Below, in pieces: positions 1 through 11,776 of a DNA stretch of 64,000 nucleotides (positions are counted from its first letter, which is position 1; each line of letters begins with the position of its first letter). Source of the stretch: Thelonectria olida (taxonomy: Eukaryota; Ascomycota; Sordariomycetes; Hypocreales; Nectriaceae). The translations under genes and the position numbers were made by a program. Below the pieces are notes generated by a model. That model was given only the letters and a program-made list of their open reading frames with translations, was not told the origin of the DNA and did not search any database. The stretch is taken from contig JAGPYM010000015.1 of NCBI GenBank assembly GCA_020736575.1, positions 558,001-622,000 on the forward strand. The letters run 5' to 3'.

Positions 1-1168
1 GACACAGGATAGTCATGGCAGGGGCGGCAAGTAGGGTGATCCGGAACAATATTCCTTTGAGGATACTGAGCCAGCCGTTGCGAAACTCGAGAAATCGCTC
101 AGCCTTGATCCATTTCTGTCGAACAAGGCCGTCAAGAACAAACTTGGCCATGATGAGAGCGAGGGTAGAGAAGACGACTAGGACGTAGAAGAAGGTCTGG
201 CCGGTCATGAAGACGTTGGTTGACTCGATTCTGGCACGGAACGCCACTCGCTGGATGCCGTAAACAACGTAGGAGCCGGTGCTAAGTTGAACATTTGATC
301 GCTTAACAACTCCCTCGGCCAAGTCGAGTGATCGCTTCTGGACCTGCACCGACGCTGTGCGAAGCACGTCAAAAAGGGTCGCCGGCGTACCACCAGTCGC
401 CCGTTGGTACCATTTAAAGACACGCTGCATCCATCCAACACGGATGATTCCCATGGACCAAACAAAGTCCTGCGTCCAAGCCTGGGCAATCGGGGGCATG
501 TGCACACCGGTGAGGCCGAGAATAGCCTGCGCTTGGAAGTAACCGAACAAAGATAGAGTGTTGGCGGATAAATGAGCAGCAGCATTAATGTGGCCCAGGC
601 CAGACAGGAGAGCGGCAGAGAGAAGGCCGAGAAGCGTGATGATGGCGGTCGCCCACTTTACGGCGACGAGATCGACGGTCTTACCATTGGAAAAGTCGGC
701 TTCGACACAAGCGACGCTCTCGCCGGTATCTGTCTTATTCACAAAGACTCGAGCAGTGGCGTCTAGGTCAGGGATGGTGTAGGCAATGCCGGGGATATTC
801 TTGTTGGCCTGTTCCACGCCAATAGGGATAGAAAAGACCTGGTTGATTTTGCCGGAAGCCATCGGGCAGAGTCCACGCATGTTTGTTCCGCACGGGTTGA
901 CGGTGGTGCGGATGGCGCGGTAGCCATAGATGTTGAGGGTGAGATCGAAGACGACATATCCCTCGACCGATGATATGGCGATAATGTTGATTGTGGCAGA
1001 TCCGTTACTCGGGGTGAAGACGACGTGGAACAGGCTGGCAGAGAAGCCGGAATCAGCTTGGCAGGTGTTGAGTGACGTCGACTGGACCATCCTGTCTGCG
1101 GATGCCATGGAGGCCAGGGCGAGGAGCCAGGAGAGAGCCACGAGTGGCGGTGTGAGTGGCCACTTCAT
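1..1168 (-). CDS. FLC/TRP-like membrane protein, N-terminal part (3' end outside window)
   Basis: The frame is open without introns from ATG 1166-1168 to the window edge, giving 389 residues. A signal peptide (about residues 1-24, ending ASMASA) is followed by a roughly 145-residue lumenal part with spaced cysteines (NTCQAD, NPCGTN, RGLCPM, VACVEA) typical of the ML-like domain of fungal TRP/FLC proteins. A first membrane span lies near 169-190, then a loop and a further span near 320-340. Family knowledge: FLC proteins are ER or plasma-membrane proteins implicated in FAD/haem transport and calcium signalling, usually 700-1000 residues, so more than half of the protein is missing here. Assignment to the family is good; the exact subfamily cannot be told. 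The reading of ML-like plus TRP rests on layout, not on an alignment. Confidence 0.82.
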   Translation of the reverse strand, partial: MKWPLTPPLVALSWLLALASMASADRMVQSTSLNTCQADSGFSASLFHVVFTPSNGSATINIIAISSVEGYVVFDLTLNIYGYRAIRTTVNPCGTNMRGLCPMASGKINQVFSIPIGVEQANKNIPGIAYTIPDLDATARVFVNKTDTGESVACVEADFSNGKTVDLVAVKWATAIITLLGLLSAALLSGLGHINAAAHLSANTLSLFGYFQAQAILGLTGVHMPPIAQAWTQDFVWSMGIIRVGWMQRVFKWYQRATGGTPATLFDVLRTASVQVQKRSLDLAEGVVKRSNVQLSTGSYVVYGIQRVAFRARIESTNVFMTGQTFFYVLVVFSTLALIMAKFVLDGLVRQKWIKAERFLEFRNGWLSILKGILFRITLLAAPAMTILC

Positions 1169-3839
1169 CGTGGAAGCGATTCCCTCGGAGCGACTCTAGA
1201 CGGCGAGTTTTTCAAGAGAGCGGACGACAGTTCCATGCATGGAATGTCAAGAAACGAGAGGACAGTGTACAGAACTCGCGATGAAGAACAGAGAAATGTG
1301 TCGGATTATGCCTCCCGAGAACACCTTAATCTTCGGCAATCACCCTTCGCCCCATGGCTGCAGCAGCACTTGGACTCCCCATGGCATGGTTGGTCGGTTC
1401 GTAATATCGTTTCTGAGCAGGGACAAGCCGTAGCTTGGTTGGTCAGTTGGTTCGCTAATTATCGCGACGACATTTGACATTAACAGCCAACACTGCCACA
1501 CATTATTTACCTTATCCCCGCTCTCGGGCCGGGACCCGAGTCTTGGCTAATTGCACTGCTGCTTTTGGTCGCCGTATGTCACTCGGCTGGGCCGGAACAT
1601 GTCAGCCCACTTGCCGTTCCCCTGAAACGTACGAGGCAGTGCATTTGACACGAGACGCCGTTAATTCCCACGTGTGTGTGTGAGTATTCGTATACCGCTT
1701 GAGTTTCGTTTTGTTCTCGCCTCGTGTGTCAAATGGATGAGACTAGCCCTCTTCAAAACATCACCACTGTGAACAACTTGGAGGCTTGGGAGCACTGGTT
1801 TGTCGAGGCTTTGGAGTTTTCCAAAGCATCGCTGCCGTTGATGGCCGTCAATGTGGATCTGGACATGTTGAACACTCAAAGGACGACAAGAGGTTAACGC
1901 AATCTCACCCTTAGTATAGTCCGAATCTATTGAGAATGAAGTCCCAAAGCACAGCCTCGATCCTACTCAGATTGGTTATCGCCGGGGATACTCCTTCGAG
2001 AGAGCAGAAGACCGCCGATCGGCGGGCGAGCATCGCGAACTTGACTAGCGTCGGCCTCATTGTTGATGGAGAGTTAACCACGGCCTCTTCGAGAAGGTAA
2101 AAAGCTCAGCGAATGATTAGTTATAATACGGTTTCAAGATGGCCACTCGCTATAGCTGATAAAGCCTAGGAGCGTCACTTGAAGACGGTTCGAATGTCGC
2201 ATACCGGGAACGACTTATTAAGCTTAACTTTAGACTTGGAAGGCAAGAGCTCATTGGATGGTTTATAGGGTGCTCTACTTGCCAAGAAATGCGAGACCTC
2301 TTGGCATGCCGAACCATCCATCTCACCTAGGTAGTTGTGGTAAGAGGCTTGATATGATTATGTGGAGGAGAACAGTTGGTTAGAGAGCTTGTGGCTACCT
2401 CAACTAGAAGAGGTAGAGCGGAACATCATGTGAGCTGAAAGAACTCCTTTCAGCATGTCAATTCTCATTACTGATGTGCTGGTGGCACATCAAATCTCTT
2501 GTTGGAACCTATAGTCAAGTCTATCACGATGACTGCGCTCGGAGACTGTTTCCCTTTGTCAATGTTGTATTGTTCAGCTCTGTTCACTGTATCAACTTGA
2601 AATGGTCCCGTTTTCAAGTGGAAACGTGCGTTTCTTATTCTAGCTATCTAATTTACTTAAGATTGAGGGAAAGTAGGAACTTATACGAAGTGGTCTACGT
2701 TAATGGTGGCAGTGCATGTTGAGCATGCAGTCGCTTAAACATGAGCACCATGTTCAATGTGACGGGGAAAGATTGAGCCGCTTTTTCGAAGGAATACATA
2801 CTCAGCAAGCTCGCATTATTGTTGCCGATCAAAGGAGCATACTATCTGGGGTGTCAATCCTTCAAAGGGGTTGAATATCGGCCCTGTCTCCCTGAAACTG
2901 TAGAGCAGATTGAATTTTGCAAAATGAAGATCGTCATTATCTCTTCTACATGGTTGACTTGTACGAAATTTCTGTAGCCCAACCTTCAACCTTATTCCTC
3001 TTTTCATCTTTATCAGATATCGTTGTCGTATCAGTCTGGTCGGTGGGTTTGAGCTGCCATACCAGTCTCCGGTTTGGGGGCGCAGGCATTACAGCTAGAG
3101 AGGCAGACATGATGAAACATGTGCTATTACTGGAGCTTGGCTTCACCGGAAGTTTTCATATCTCCGACTGGCATAGAATTCTCTAAAATCCACTCTCACA
3201 GCCATTGCATCTGAGCCGTCTTTACCCCTTGAAATACATATGGAGGCAATGGAATCTTTTATAGGACTGCAACTTAGCATCCTCGAGCTTTTAATGTCTT
3301 ACTCAAGTAAGTCATCCCTGACTACCTACCTACCTACATACAAGAGACTACCGTATGTAAGCCAAAAACTGAGAGTCACGGGCTCGATGCTGATAAAGAG
3401 CATGTTCTAAACGAAGCCCCGGCGATGGTTAGCATATAAGCCTATTCGACCTGAGTAATTAAGGTCACGCAACTCTTGAACATGTTCCAATACCAGAAAT
3501 ACTAAGCTTTTACGGATATGCTATAGTCGATGACGACCAGAATGATATGCGCCCATGCCCGAGACATATGATTGGAGCAGCAGGAACATTCGTGCCGGTT
3601 TCGCTAGTAGCGGACCTTGCGAATGGTCCGCCCCGGATTGTAAATAGTCGGGCGGCAAAGCTTATTGATGAACAACTCTGTAACAGGATCAAGCATAAAT
3701 AAATGAGTATTCCAAGAGATTATCCTTCTTCTCATGGATACAGTAGCACAGCCTACTCTCTATCAGATCGAAACAATACATACACTTCTCTTCAAAGTTT
3801 GCCTCAGAATTGGTTTCCTTACCTACCACCCGAAACATA
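1169..3839. other. Intergenic region, no supported gene
   Basis: About 2.7 kb with only short, unconvincing frames. It holds two neighbouring perfect hairpins (2434-2454 and 2472-2492), an ACCT-type microsatellite near 3325-3340, and a 55-codon frame at 1733-1900 of no recognised family. The stretch after 1900 is richer in A/T than the flanking genes, which could mean an old decayed element, but no terminal repeats or transposase residues were recognised. Confidence 0.5.
2434..2492. repeat. Two tandem perfect 8-bp hairpins
   Basis: GCTGAAAG (2434-2441) pairs with CTTTCAGC (2447-2454) around a 5-nt loop. TGATGTGC (2472-2479) pairs with GCACATCA (2485-2492), also around a 5-nt loop. Both stems are perfect and 17 nt apart. 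The function is unknown; the sequence does not match a tRNA, and no snoRNA boxes are convincing. Confidence 0.4.
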
Positions 3840-4871
3840 ATGAGCTCTCCAACTTCCATCGTTCCACCCCAGGGCCACGTCCTCGTAACTGGCGTCAACG
3901 GCTTCATTGGATCTCATATCGCAGATGGTCTGTTGAAACTAGGCTACCGCGTTCGTGGTACCGTCCGCTCTGCATCCAAGGCGGATTGGGTGCAAGAGCT
4001 CATGGCCCAGCGACATCCATCCGCGAATTTTGAGACTGTCATTGTATCAGACATGACTGTGCCTGGGGCCTTTACCGAAGCTATCAAGGGCGTTGATGGC
4101 ATTGCCCATGTCGCTGGAGACATGTCCTTCCACCCTGATCCCAACAAGGTCATCACACCTATAGTCAAGGCTGTTCGCGACCTCCTCCAGACTGCCGCCA
4201 GGGAGACGTCGGTCAAGCGTTTCGTCTTCACCAGCAGCGACAGAGCAATCTCAAGTGCAATAAATGGCAAAGAGGCGACTCTGGACGATACCATGTGGAA
4301 CGAGGCGGCTGTCGAAAGAGCTTGGCGGCCAGCGCCGTTCGAGCAAGATCGCACCTGGGACGTCTACGAAGCCCTCAAGACCCAAACGGAACAAGAGGTT
4401 TGGAAATTCAGCCGAGAGGAAAAGCCGGCCTTTGTCGTCAACTCAGTGTTGCCGACTTTCAATGTTGGGGTCATTTTGCACGCCGAGCAGCAAGGGAGCA
4501 CGGCAAAATGGATCATGGACTTTTGGAATGACCCTAGTCATTCTGGGCCGCTGCAGGATTTTGGTGCCTCCTGGTTCATCGATGTTGACGACACGGCGCT
4601 TCTTCACATTGCTGGGCTTACGCAGGAGGACGTCAAAGACGAGCGCCTGTTGGGTTTTGCCAGCCCGTTCAACTTCAACAGCTGGCTTGACGTATTTCGC
4701 CAACTCGACTCCGGCAAATCTTGGCCCGCTAACGACTCCAAACAGGAAAAAAATCTGTGTAGGGTTGATACTACACGGGAGGTGAATTTGCTGAAGCGGT
4801 TTGGGCGGAGTGGTTGGACGAGCATCCACGACAGCGTACAGAAAGAAGTATTAGAGAGTAATTGTAGTTGA
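3840..4871 (+). CDS. Extended short-chain dehydrogenase/reductase (ketoreductase / dihydroflavonol-reductase-like)
   Basis: A single exon gives 343 residues. ATG 3840 was chosen because the frame upstream has only a TTG codon, and the protein then starts just before the nucleotide-binding motif. Near residues 13-24 is VLVTGVNGFIGSHI, the GxxGxxG Rossmann motif of the NAD(P)-binding epimerase family. TVRS follows the second strand, as in NADP-preferring members. FVFTSSDRA supplies the active-site Ser region and YEALK near residue 180 is the catalytic YxxxK. Length matches GRE2-like aldehyde/ketone reductases (about 340). These cytosolic enzymes reduce carbonyls with NADPH; the substrate cannot be told from sequence. 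The next gene downstream on the same strand, about 700 bp away, is a Zn2Cys6 regulator, so shared control is possible but only inferred. Confidence 0.88.
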   Translation: MSSPTSIVPPQGHVLVTGVNGFIGSHIADGLLKLGYRVRGTVRSASKADWVQELMAQRHPSANFETVIVSDMTVPGAFTEAIKGVDGIAHVAGDMSFHPDPNKVITPIVKAVRDLLQTAARETSVKRFVFTSSDRAISSAINGKEATLDDTMWNEAAVERAWRPAPFEQDRTWDVYEALKTQTEQEVWKFSREEKPAFVVNSVLPTFNVGVILHAEQQGSTAKWIMDFWNDPSHSGPLQDFGASWFIDVDDTALLHIAGLTQEDVKDERLLGFASPFNFNSWLDVFRQLDSGKSWPANDSKQEKNLCRVDTTREVNLLKRFGRSGWTSIHDSVQKEVLESNCS

Positions 4872-5568
4872 AAATGGAAGAAATCAGGGCATTGGATGTA
4901 TTGCAAACAACTGCGGGCGCCATGAATTGACATGTGTGGAACAGCGTGAACAAAAATGATTTTGATAGTGGCACAATCCCAACTGGCATGCAAGTACGTG
5001 CCGCTATTGACAACCGCAATCAGGATGACTTCTGCTTCTCGCCATCGCAGAGATGCTGACAGCAACTGGAAGATCGCCCGGAGCCCCGTGGGGTTATCAG
5101 TGACTCTCTTTGTCTTTCATATCGCCACTTTCGCCATCACCATCATCCATGCTGACTAATTTCATCAGTTCGGGCTAACCTCCGGAGCACTCGAAGGGTC
5201 CGGCCCATTAAAGATGACCCCTCCTCCTGAGGGTTTGTTCACAATTAAGAAGTTATCGCCTGAATACATAACCACTGATGGAAGAGATTACTTGTAATGC
5301 AGTGAATTCTCAAGCAGTCTCATGATATGGTACAACATGAATGAAATCTAGTCAATACGTACTTAAAGCTTCAGCGGCTCCAATTAGTCTCAGGCCTTGT
5401 CTCCTCGATGATTTATAATCAATCTTGTGCGCTCTATCATGTGACTGTGTGATTTATAATGAAGCTTGCAAGCTCCGTTCGCTCCTTTGAGCAACATCAC
5501 GTAATTGTCTGTCTATCTTGCCGAGCAAAACTGTAACCCATTCTCGATTATACTTACGAGCGATACCA
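4872..5568. other. Intergenic region upstream of Zn2Cys6 regulator
   Basis: About 700 bp between the SDR stop and the regulator start. A short near-repeat is visible: the words atttataat and gcgctctatcatgtgac/gctccgttcgctcc recur around 5410-5490. No gene or clear regulatory site was identified. Confidence 0.4.
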
Positions 5569-7589
5569 ATGGTGGAGCAAACACTCGCGCGCGAGGCCGC
5601 TCCGGCCATCACACGTGTAAGTCTCACCTATCTCTGTATGAAGTTCAGTCGGACTTGACGACCCTTGGTTGAGATAGTCCTGCGACATGTGCCGCAAGAA
5701 GAAAATTCGTTGCGAGCCAATAGCAGACGGTTGTGTGCAATGTACCAAACGTAAGATCTCCTGCCACTTTACTCCCATCAGAATGAGAAAAGGACCTCGA
5801 AGACCACCTGGGTTAGTACGCATATCTGCTTTATTGTACCATCTCTTGACTTTGTGCTAGATATAAACACATCAAAGACCTCGAAGGAAGACTGAAGAAA
5901 ATGGAAACTCTCCTGGAGAAAGGACTCCAGGGGCAAAATCTACAGGGAGAAAGTATCCAACAAAGAAGCTCCCCAGATGAAGAGTACTTGCCTTTTCGCG
6001 TGCTTGACATGGCACCGCAGGGGACTATGCCAAGCGAACCTTACGTACTAGACTCGCAAATGGTCCTGTCGAACTCGCCGAGAGGATTGACAAATCTCGT
6101 CGAGCACGACTTTCACACGAGCATCCCGACTTCACCCTGGTTTTCCAATGAAGCCTCGGACAATATAGCGAACGACTCTTTGCTCGTCCCTATAAACCCT
6201 TCGATAAATTGGAAACGAGGTCTGGCTCTTGGACCGTTCTCTCTGCCCACCTTTATGGAGCTTCCGTCTAAAGCAACTGCTCTTGAATTGATTGGCGAGA
6301 CGTTCAGGAGCTTCAACCAATTCTTCCCCCTTTTTGATGAGCAGCAGTTCTTGCAGCAGTTCCACGAGACGTATCTTGAATCAAACCCTAATAACCCTAC
6401 TTGGTGGGCGTGTATCAATGTCATCTTCTCGCTGGCACACAGGTTCCGAGCCATGCGCCGTTTGGATACTGAATACGAGAACGCCCAGTCGTGCGGGTAT
6501 ATCCACAACGCTCTCGCAGTCGTCTCGGAGCTCAGCATCCTTCATAATAGCCTGCCCGCCGTCCAGGCCCTGGCGGGCATAGTGACTATTCTCCAAGGCA
6601 CACCAAATCCAGGGCCAGCTTCAGTCCTTGTTGCGGCTGCTGTGAGGCTATCGCAAGCAATGGGCTTACACAGAAAAACACAGGATCCGAGTCTCGGTAG
6701 GGCGGAGATCGAACAGCGCAGCCGGGTCTTTTGGATTGTATATTTTCTCGATAAAGATATCAGTCTACGGATGGGCCAACCCTTCGCCCAGGACGACGAC
6801 GATATGGATGCTGAGCTGCCGGCAGGTAATCTCTCGCAACTGCCTCAATGTGGCGACCAGATACACACTATCAACTTCTTCAATTCCCGCGTTGGACTTG
6901 CTGTCATTCAAGGACAGGTCTATAAACGACTCTACTCTGTACAAGCGACCCGACAGTCTGAGGCCCAGAGGGTTGCAGTGGCAAAAGAACTCGGCATGAT
7001 ATTGTTATTTTGGAGAAAGGGTGTTGAGCTTGGTTTCGAAGACGACGCCATAACGACTGGGACCCAGCAATCTTTCACGATCGAGTTCCTTCACATGCTC
7101 ATTCTCCGGGCCACCTATGTCAACTGTCTGGCCATGGTTGATCGACACTTGCCGCAGAACGAGAAAACTTTGACTGATGCTGAATCCCAGAGCGCATGTC
7201 ACCCATCGCAGAGGATCTGCGTCGTCGAGTCGCGGAAGGCAATTCGCCTTATCCAGATTACTCCCCATGGCGACTACGCTTGTGTCTGGTAAGTGTAACT
7301 CATTACTAAGAGTGCGATCACCTCTAACATTCACAGGCTGCTCTTGCATTCGTTCTTTGCTGCGGTCACAACGCTCCTCAATAATGTGGTCGACCACCCT
7401 AATATCTCACAAGCCGAGTCGGATGTAGCGATTGTTGCGCCATTTCTACGGCTCCTTGAGATTCTATCGGCTGATAAAAAAGTGTGTTCACGGTCCGACG
7501 AGGCACAGAGGATGTGGGTTTCCTGCAATGAGTTGCATGGCATGGCAAAGGAAGCCATGAAAGTAGCAAATTCCTCATTGCCACTATAG
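5569..7589 (+). CDS. Zn2Cys6 transcription factor with fungal-specific regulatory domain
   Basis: Four exons (5569-5616, 5678-5811, 5861-7288, 7337-7589) join in frame to 620 residues; introns are 48-61 nt with GT-AG ends. The binuclear zinc cluster is split by the first intron just before its first Cys: CDMCRKKKIRC, then CVQCTKRKISC, spacing CX2CX6CX6CX2CX6C. A short linker follows, then a likely dimerisation helix (KDLEGRLKKMETLLEKG). The middle holds the fungal transcription-factor domain (FNQFFPLFDEQQF near residue 200, then the alcohol-responsive-type helices around VRLSQAMGLHRK and RVFWIVYFLDKDISLRMG). It acts in the nucleus on CGG-type half sites. It lies between an SDR and a methyltransferase group, so a local regulatory role is plausible but unproven. 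Confidence 0.9.
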
Positions 7590-7703
7590 AGACAGACAGC
7601 CAACAAGACAAGTGACAACTACGTTGAGTACATCTCCACACGACCTGAAGAGTTGATATTGTAATTCACCGCGAGGCCGCTAATTAGATCCCGCATCGGA
7701 TCC

Positions 7704-9257
7704 CTATTCTGGCTTGCGACCATAAACATAGCGCACCATCATATAGCCGTGGATCTTACGGCTACGAAGCACCCGACGCATACCCGCCAGGAAAGGCCCG
7801 TACTCCTCCTTGGGCCATTGCAGAACATTGTGCCATAGCATAAGGGTATATCCTGTATCTCAAAATTAGCACATCCAGTACGAAAGATCCAGGGCCACTA
7901 ACCTTCGATGTCATTCTCCAGGGTCAGGTTGACGTATCGGCCAACCTCGGCGAGATCAGAATCTTTAGGCCAACCGCCTACGGGAAGCTGAATGTACCAA
8001 GTCAGTCATCATTTGAGCCACGAGGGTCGAAAGGACATGCCTTGTAGTCGACACTCTTGATATCTGTAAACCCAGCCTCCTGGAGGCCCTTTTCCTGCAA
8101 CCCCTCTCTCTGGACATAGAAGGGTGTTCCCAGCTTTCGCCCACCATCTGCGTATAGCTGAGCCCACAACTTCAAGACAGGCACATCATCAGTAGTCTCG
8201 TCGTCGCTCCGAATCTCCACGTCAGCCTCGCATGACTGAACCCAGCCGCCAGGGATGCAGCACCGGTAGGCTTGTTTGAAGAGGGCAGGCCAGTCCTGGA
8301 TAGCACCAAACAGGTAGCGGATATGAATAAAGTCGAAGCTATTATCCTTCCACGACCAAGGGAGGGTGGCGTCGTCTATTTCAAACTTGACGTTTGGGGG
8401 GACCCATTGAGGTTGGATCGGAGACAGGTCGGAGCCGATGACTTCGGCGTTTGGGTGCTGGTCTGCAAAATCACTAGAAAGTTGTTAAGATAATTATCCA
8501 AGTCAGTAGTACGTCGAACTATACATTGCCCAAATGCCTATCAAGAGAGTCAGTTTTTTTTCGTTTTCCCAACCAAACAAGCAGGGGAGTGGGACTGTAC
8601 CTGTTCCAGTGCCTACATCCAACACTTTCTATCCAATGAAGGTCAGCACCGACTGGACCCTTCTGGTCGTGAGAGAATAAATCACCTGGACATCCTTGGT
8701 GATAGGGGGAAGGAACAGCTTGCCGCCAAGGAGCAAAGTGAGAGAATGGTGGCTGGTGGCAATGTTAGTACTGCGCATCTTGTCGACTGGTATAGACTGG
8801 CCTAATATCGACAGACTCACGCTGCTGCTCGTCGTTTGGGGTGAAGTATTCGGTAGGGTGCCGATCGCTGTGATATGTGCGACCCTGGATGGTTCGGTAC
8901 TCGAGGATACTGGCCGTAATTGAGGCGGTAGAGCTTGCGCTATTAAATGACGTGAGATTGAGGGGGTATTTGGCTCCATCGGTTCCTCTCTTACGCATCA
9001 TCGCCTTCGGCTGAATCAGTATCGGTCTCGCCTTGACTGTCTTGGTCTTGTTCGTTCTATTGAGCCGATTGATATTCAATTAGCCTCAGGGGACACCGGA
9101 ATGGCCAATCTTTCGCCGAAGCAGTAGTATGAAGCATGAATCTCACCTCTGGGTCCTGTGCGGGAATCAGCTCTGGTTGACGCGCTGGCGTCGTCACAGG
9201 TGCAGAGCTGGCAGCCAATGGCTCAAAGCTGGGCGCCTTTGCTGGATTTTCTGACAT
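7704..9257 (-). CDS. LaeA-like SAM-dependent methyltransferase (A), two GC-AG introns
   Basis: Nine exons give about 363 residues, from ATG 9255-9257 to TAG 7704-7706. The N-terminus is acidic and low in complexity, followed by the family signature [17 protein letters not shown]. The SAM-binding motif is [18 protein letters not shown], motif [20 protein letters not shown], then [16 protein letters not shown] and the C-terminal YVYGRKPE. Two introns use GC donors: 8753-8801 (AG|GCCAGT, branch site tactaac) and 7988-8040 (AAG|GCATGT). Both sit at the same place and phase as GT introns in the methyltransferase at 54886-56373. With GT donors only, the frame cannot be kept. Family knowledge: LaeA-like proteins are class I methyltransferases linked to secondary-metabolism control or small-molecule methylation; the substrate is unknown. 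Divergent from methyltransferase B. Confidence 0.88.
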
Positions 9258-9877
9258 GGTCACAGATATATTTCACGCCAATGATCAAATTCAATCTGCT
9301 GTTGCAACCGGAGAGAAATGAAAGAAGATACGCATGCCTACTACGTCTATCTTCCCCCTCCATACCTAATCTTGGCAACGTAGATTAGGCTATATCTCCA
9401 GGTTGGTTTTGTGTGCCCTAATCAGGCATTCTCAATCAAACAGGTCTGCAACGTAGCAATAGAGGTGGAATAACATGTATCTAAACAACCCGTTGAGAGT
9501 CAACTTCGGGACCATGCAGAGCCACCGTGAAGTGGCCAATAAGCTCATAGGAAGCATCATGGGTTCTTCACCTTTGGTCAAGCCAGGTTCCCCGCTCCCA
9601 ATCAGACCATAGTTATTCGACAACCCACGAACCAACAGCGCAACCAACACACCTCGGTTATCAAACATCCTGCCATTATTGCTATCCTGCATATGCATCC
9701 TTGACATGACACCATCCCCCATCCCTTGTCCTTGTACTGATAGTAATTCCCCTGCATCTGCGTCGCGCGTACTTAAGATGCACAATATCCCTCAAGACAA
9801 GATCCGAGAATGGCTTGAGTACTTGCTACCCACCACCACTACAACACCACAACAGAACTACCGAGCATCTATCTCAA
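9258..9877. promoter_or_regulatory. Shared divergent promoter region of methyltransferases A and B
   Basis: 620 bp separate the start codons of two LaeA-like methyltransferase genes transcribed in opposite directions. No gene lies in it. I could not single out a transcription-factor site, but the arrangement makes coordinate expression likely. Confidence 0.45.
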
Positions 9878-11442
9878 ATGCCTGACGAGGAAAGAACCGG
9901 CAGCAAGAGTCCCAACAGCGGGAAAAGCTCCCCTCGGTCCATAGCGAGCGCTGGTAACCGTGACCTCCCCGCTATTGAACCTGATGTGAGAGATCCCGAG
10001 GCAGCCGTAACATCATGCCATCAGGCCGCGAAAGGCTTTCGCTAAAACCACGCATAGACGGCCGACCTAAGCGATGGCGATTCTGCCGTGGATTCGGTGA
10101 GTTTACTGCCAGATAGCTCACACTTGGAGCTGGCGACTCATTGATTATTTATTTAGGCCTCTTTGGGCAGTGCAACCACATCGCTTGCTTCGAGCATCGC
10201 CAAATACCGCATAGAAAATGGCCGAACATATCACGCATACAAGGAAGGAGGTCCGCTGAGAAGATTATTGAGTGGAATATTAATGCCTTGTTGCTAACTT
10301 GCCACAGCTTACCTACTGCCCAACGATGACACGGAAAATGACCGATTAGGTGAGGCATTCAACTCCGCGCTGCTGCCTTGATCTTCCGCGGCAGAGACAT
10401 CTAACAAGGAACAGACCTACAACATCATCTGTGCTTCTTGACCTTTGACAACAAACTACACACATGTCCAGCTGGAGTGGACAAGCCCTTGAAGCGCGTG
10501 CTGGATGCCGGTTGCGGAACAGGCGTCTGGGCCATGGACTTTGGTACGTTTCCACGACGGCAAATGAAATAATCGCAAGCTAATTAGCAAGCCAGCGGAT
10601 GAACACCCTGAAGCAGAGGTTTGTTGCTCTCCACGCTCGCATGTTCCGATGACATGACGATTTTAACCACTGTTTAGGTCATCGGCGTGGATCTGAGTCC
10701 TATTCAACCATCACTGTGAGTTGCCTCAAGTGGGCATGATATAATAAGGGCCTACTTCAAACCATATACGAAAAACGTGAACTAACTGCGATCAGCGTAC
10801 CGGTTAATACGACCTTTGTAATTGATGACTTGGAGGCGGAATGGACGTACCATCAACCATTCGATTTCATTTACCTCCGCTTCCTAGTGGGCTCTCTTAG
10901 AGGCTGGGACAAGCTTCTCGATCAGGCGTTCGAACACCTCTCCCCTGGCGGGTGGATCGAAACCGCCGATGCGGTATACCCCTTGGCCTGCGATGACGGC
11001 ACCGTCACCGACGACAAGGCCATCTACGAGTGGAGCAGCCTGATGCGCGAGGGAGCAGCCAAGGCAGGCTTAAGCCTTGACACGTCGATGGAGCTGAAGC
11101 AGAAGTTGATCGACCGCGGCTTCACGAACGTCACAGAGAAGTGGTACAGATGGCCGATGAACAGCTGGCCTAAAGATCCCAAGTTCAAGAACCTCGGAAC
11201 CTGGGCAACGGAAAACGTACTGAGCGGGCTTTCCGGCCTGAGCCTGGCGTTGTTCACACGCGTGCTAGGCTGGACGCGGGAGGATGTCGAGGTGTTTCTT
11301 GTCAACGTGAGGAAGGATCTGAAGGACAAGAGCATCCATGGCTATTGGCGAATGTGAGTCTTGATCCCCTGTTAATTTGGCAGCCAAATTCTAATCAGTG
11401 CATAGTTTGGTTGTGTCTGGTCAAAAGCCGGAGTCCGAATAG
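9878..11442 (+). CDS. LaeA-like SAM-dependent methyltransferase (B)
   Basis: Nine exons joined by GT-AG introns give about 355 residues, from ATG 9878 to TAG 11440-11442. The N-terminal tail is Ser/Pro/Asp-rich, then the family signature SLASSIAKYRIENGRTYH, YLLPNDDTENDRLD and LQHHLCFLTF. The SAM site is RVLDAGCGTGVWAMDFADEH, with VIGVDLSPIQPSLVP and the aromatic stretch FDFIYLRFLVGSLRGW after it. The product ends with SGQKPESE. The exon carrying DEHPEAE fits only with the acceptor in aagccag rather than the earlier ttag. Methyltransferase A lies head-to-head 620 bp away and has the same domain plan, but the intron found in A and D after the D(Y/F)K residues is missing here. The substrate is not predictable. 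Confidence 0.88.
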
Positions 11443-11776
11443 TTGTATCTTTTGAATATGCAGGTCAGCCTTCGTTCCGTCGCTCGTGAGATGGGGCGGA
11501 TTTTGGTGCAAAATATCGCTTTCACTTTCTGCGGCATGATATATTTGCCTTTCAGAAGAGGGACTGCAAATGATCAGGCGTCTGTCATTCCGATAAAAGT
11601 TTGGATTTTATCTAGAACCACTTGTATGAACCATGTGAACTACCTACATACTTAGGTGATCATACTGCACCTACCTACGCGCGAGAGAGCAGGTCGCCAT
11701 TCTACCTATCTAACATTTCAATAGCTAGAACCTTTCCACTTGGCTGTTGAGGCTCTTCTCCCCCCCCTCACTATCC
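11443..11776. other. Convergent intergenic region
   Basis: 334 bp between the ends of methyltransferases B and C. It contains cctacct/ctacctac motifs around 11640-11710 and a C-run at 11761-11767. No gene seen. Confidence 0.5.

Noticed and set aside
1733..1900. 55-codon frame considered as a retrotransposon gag remnant
   Set aside because: Only a vague resemblance (EAWEHWFVEALE); no reverse transcriptase, protease or long terminal repeats around it.
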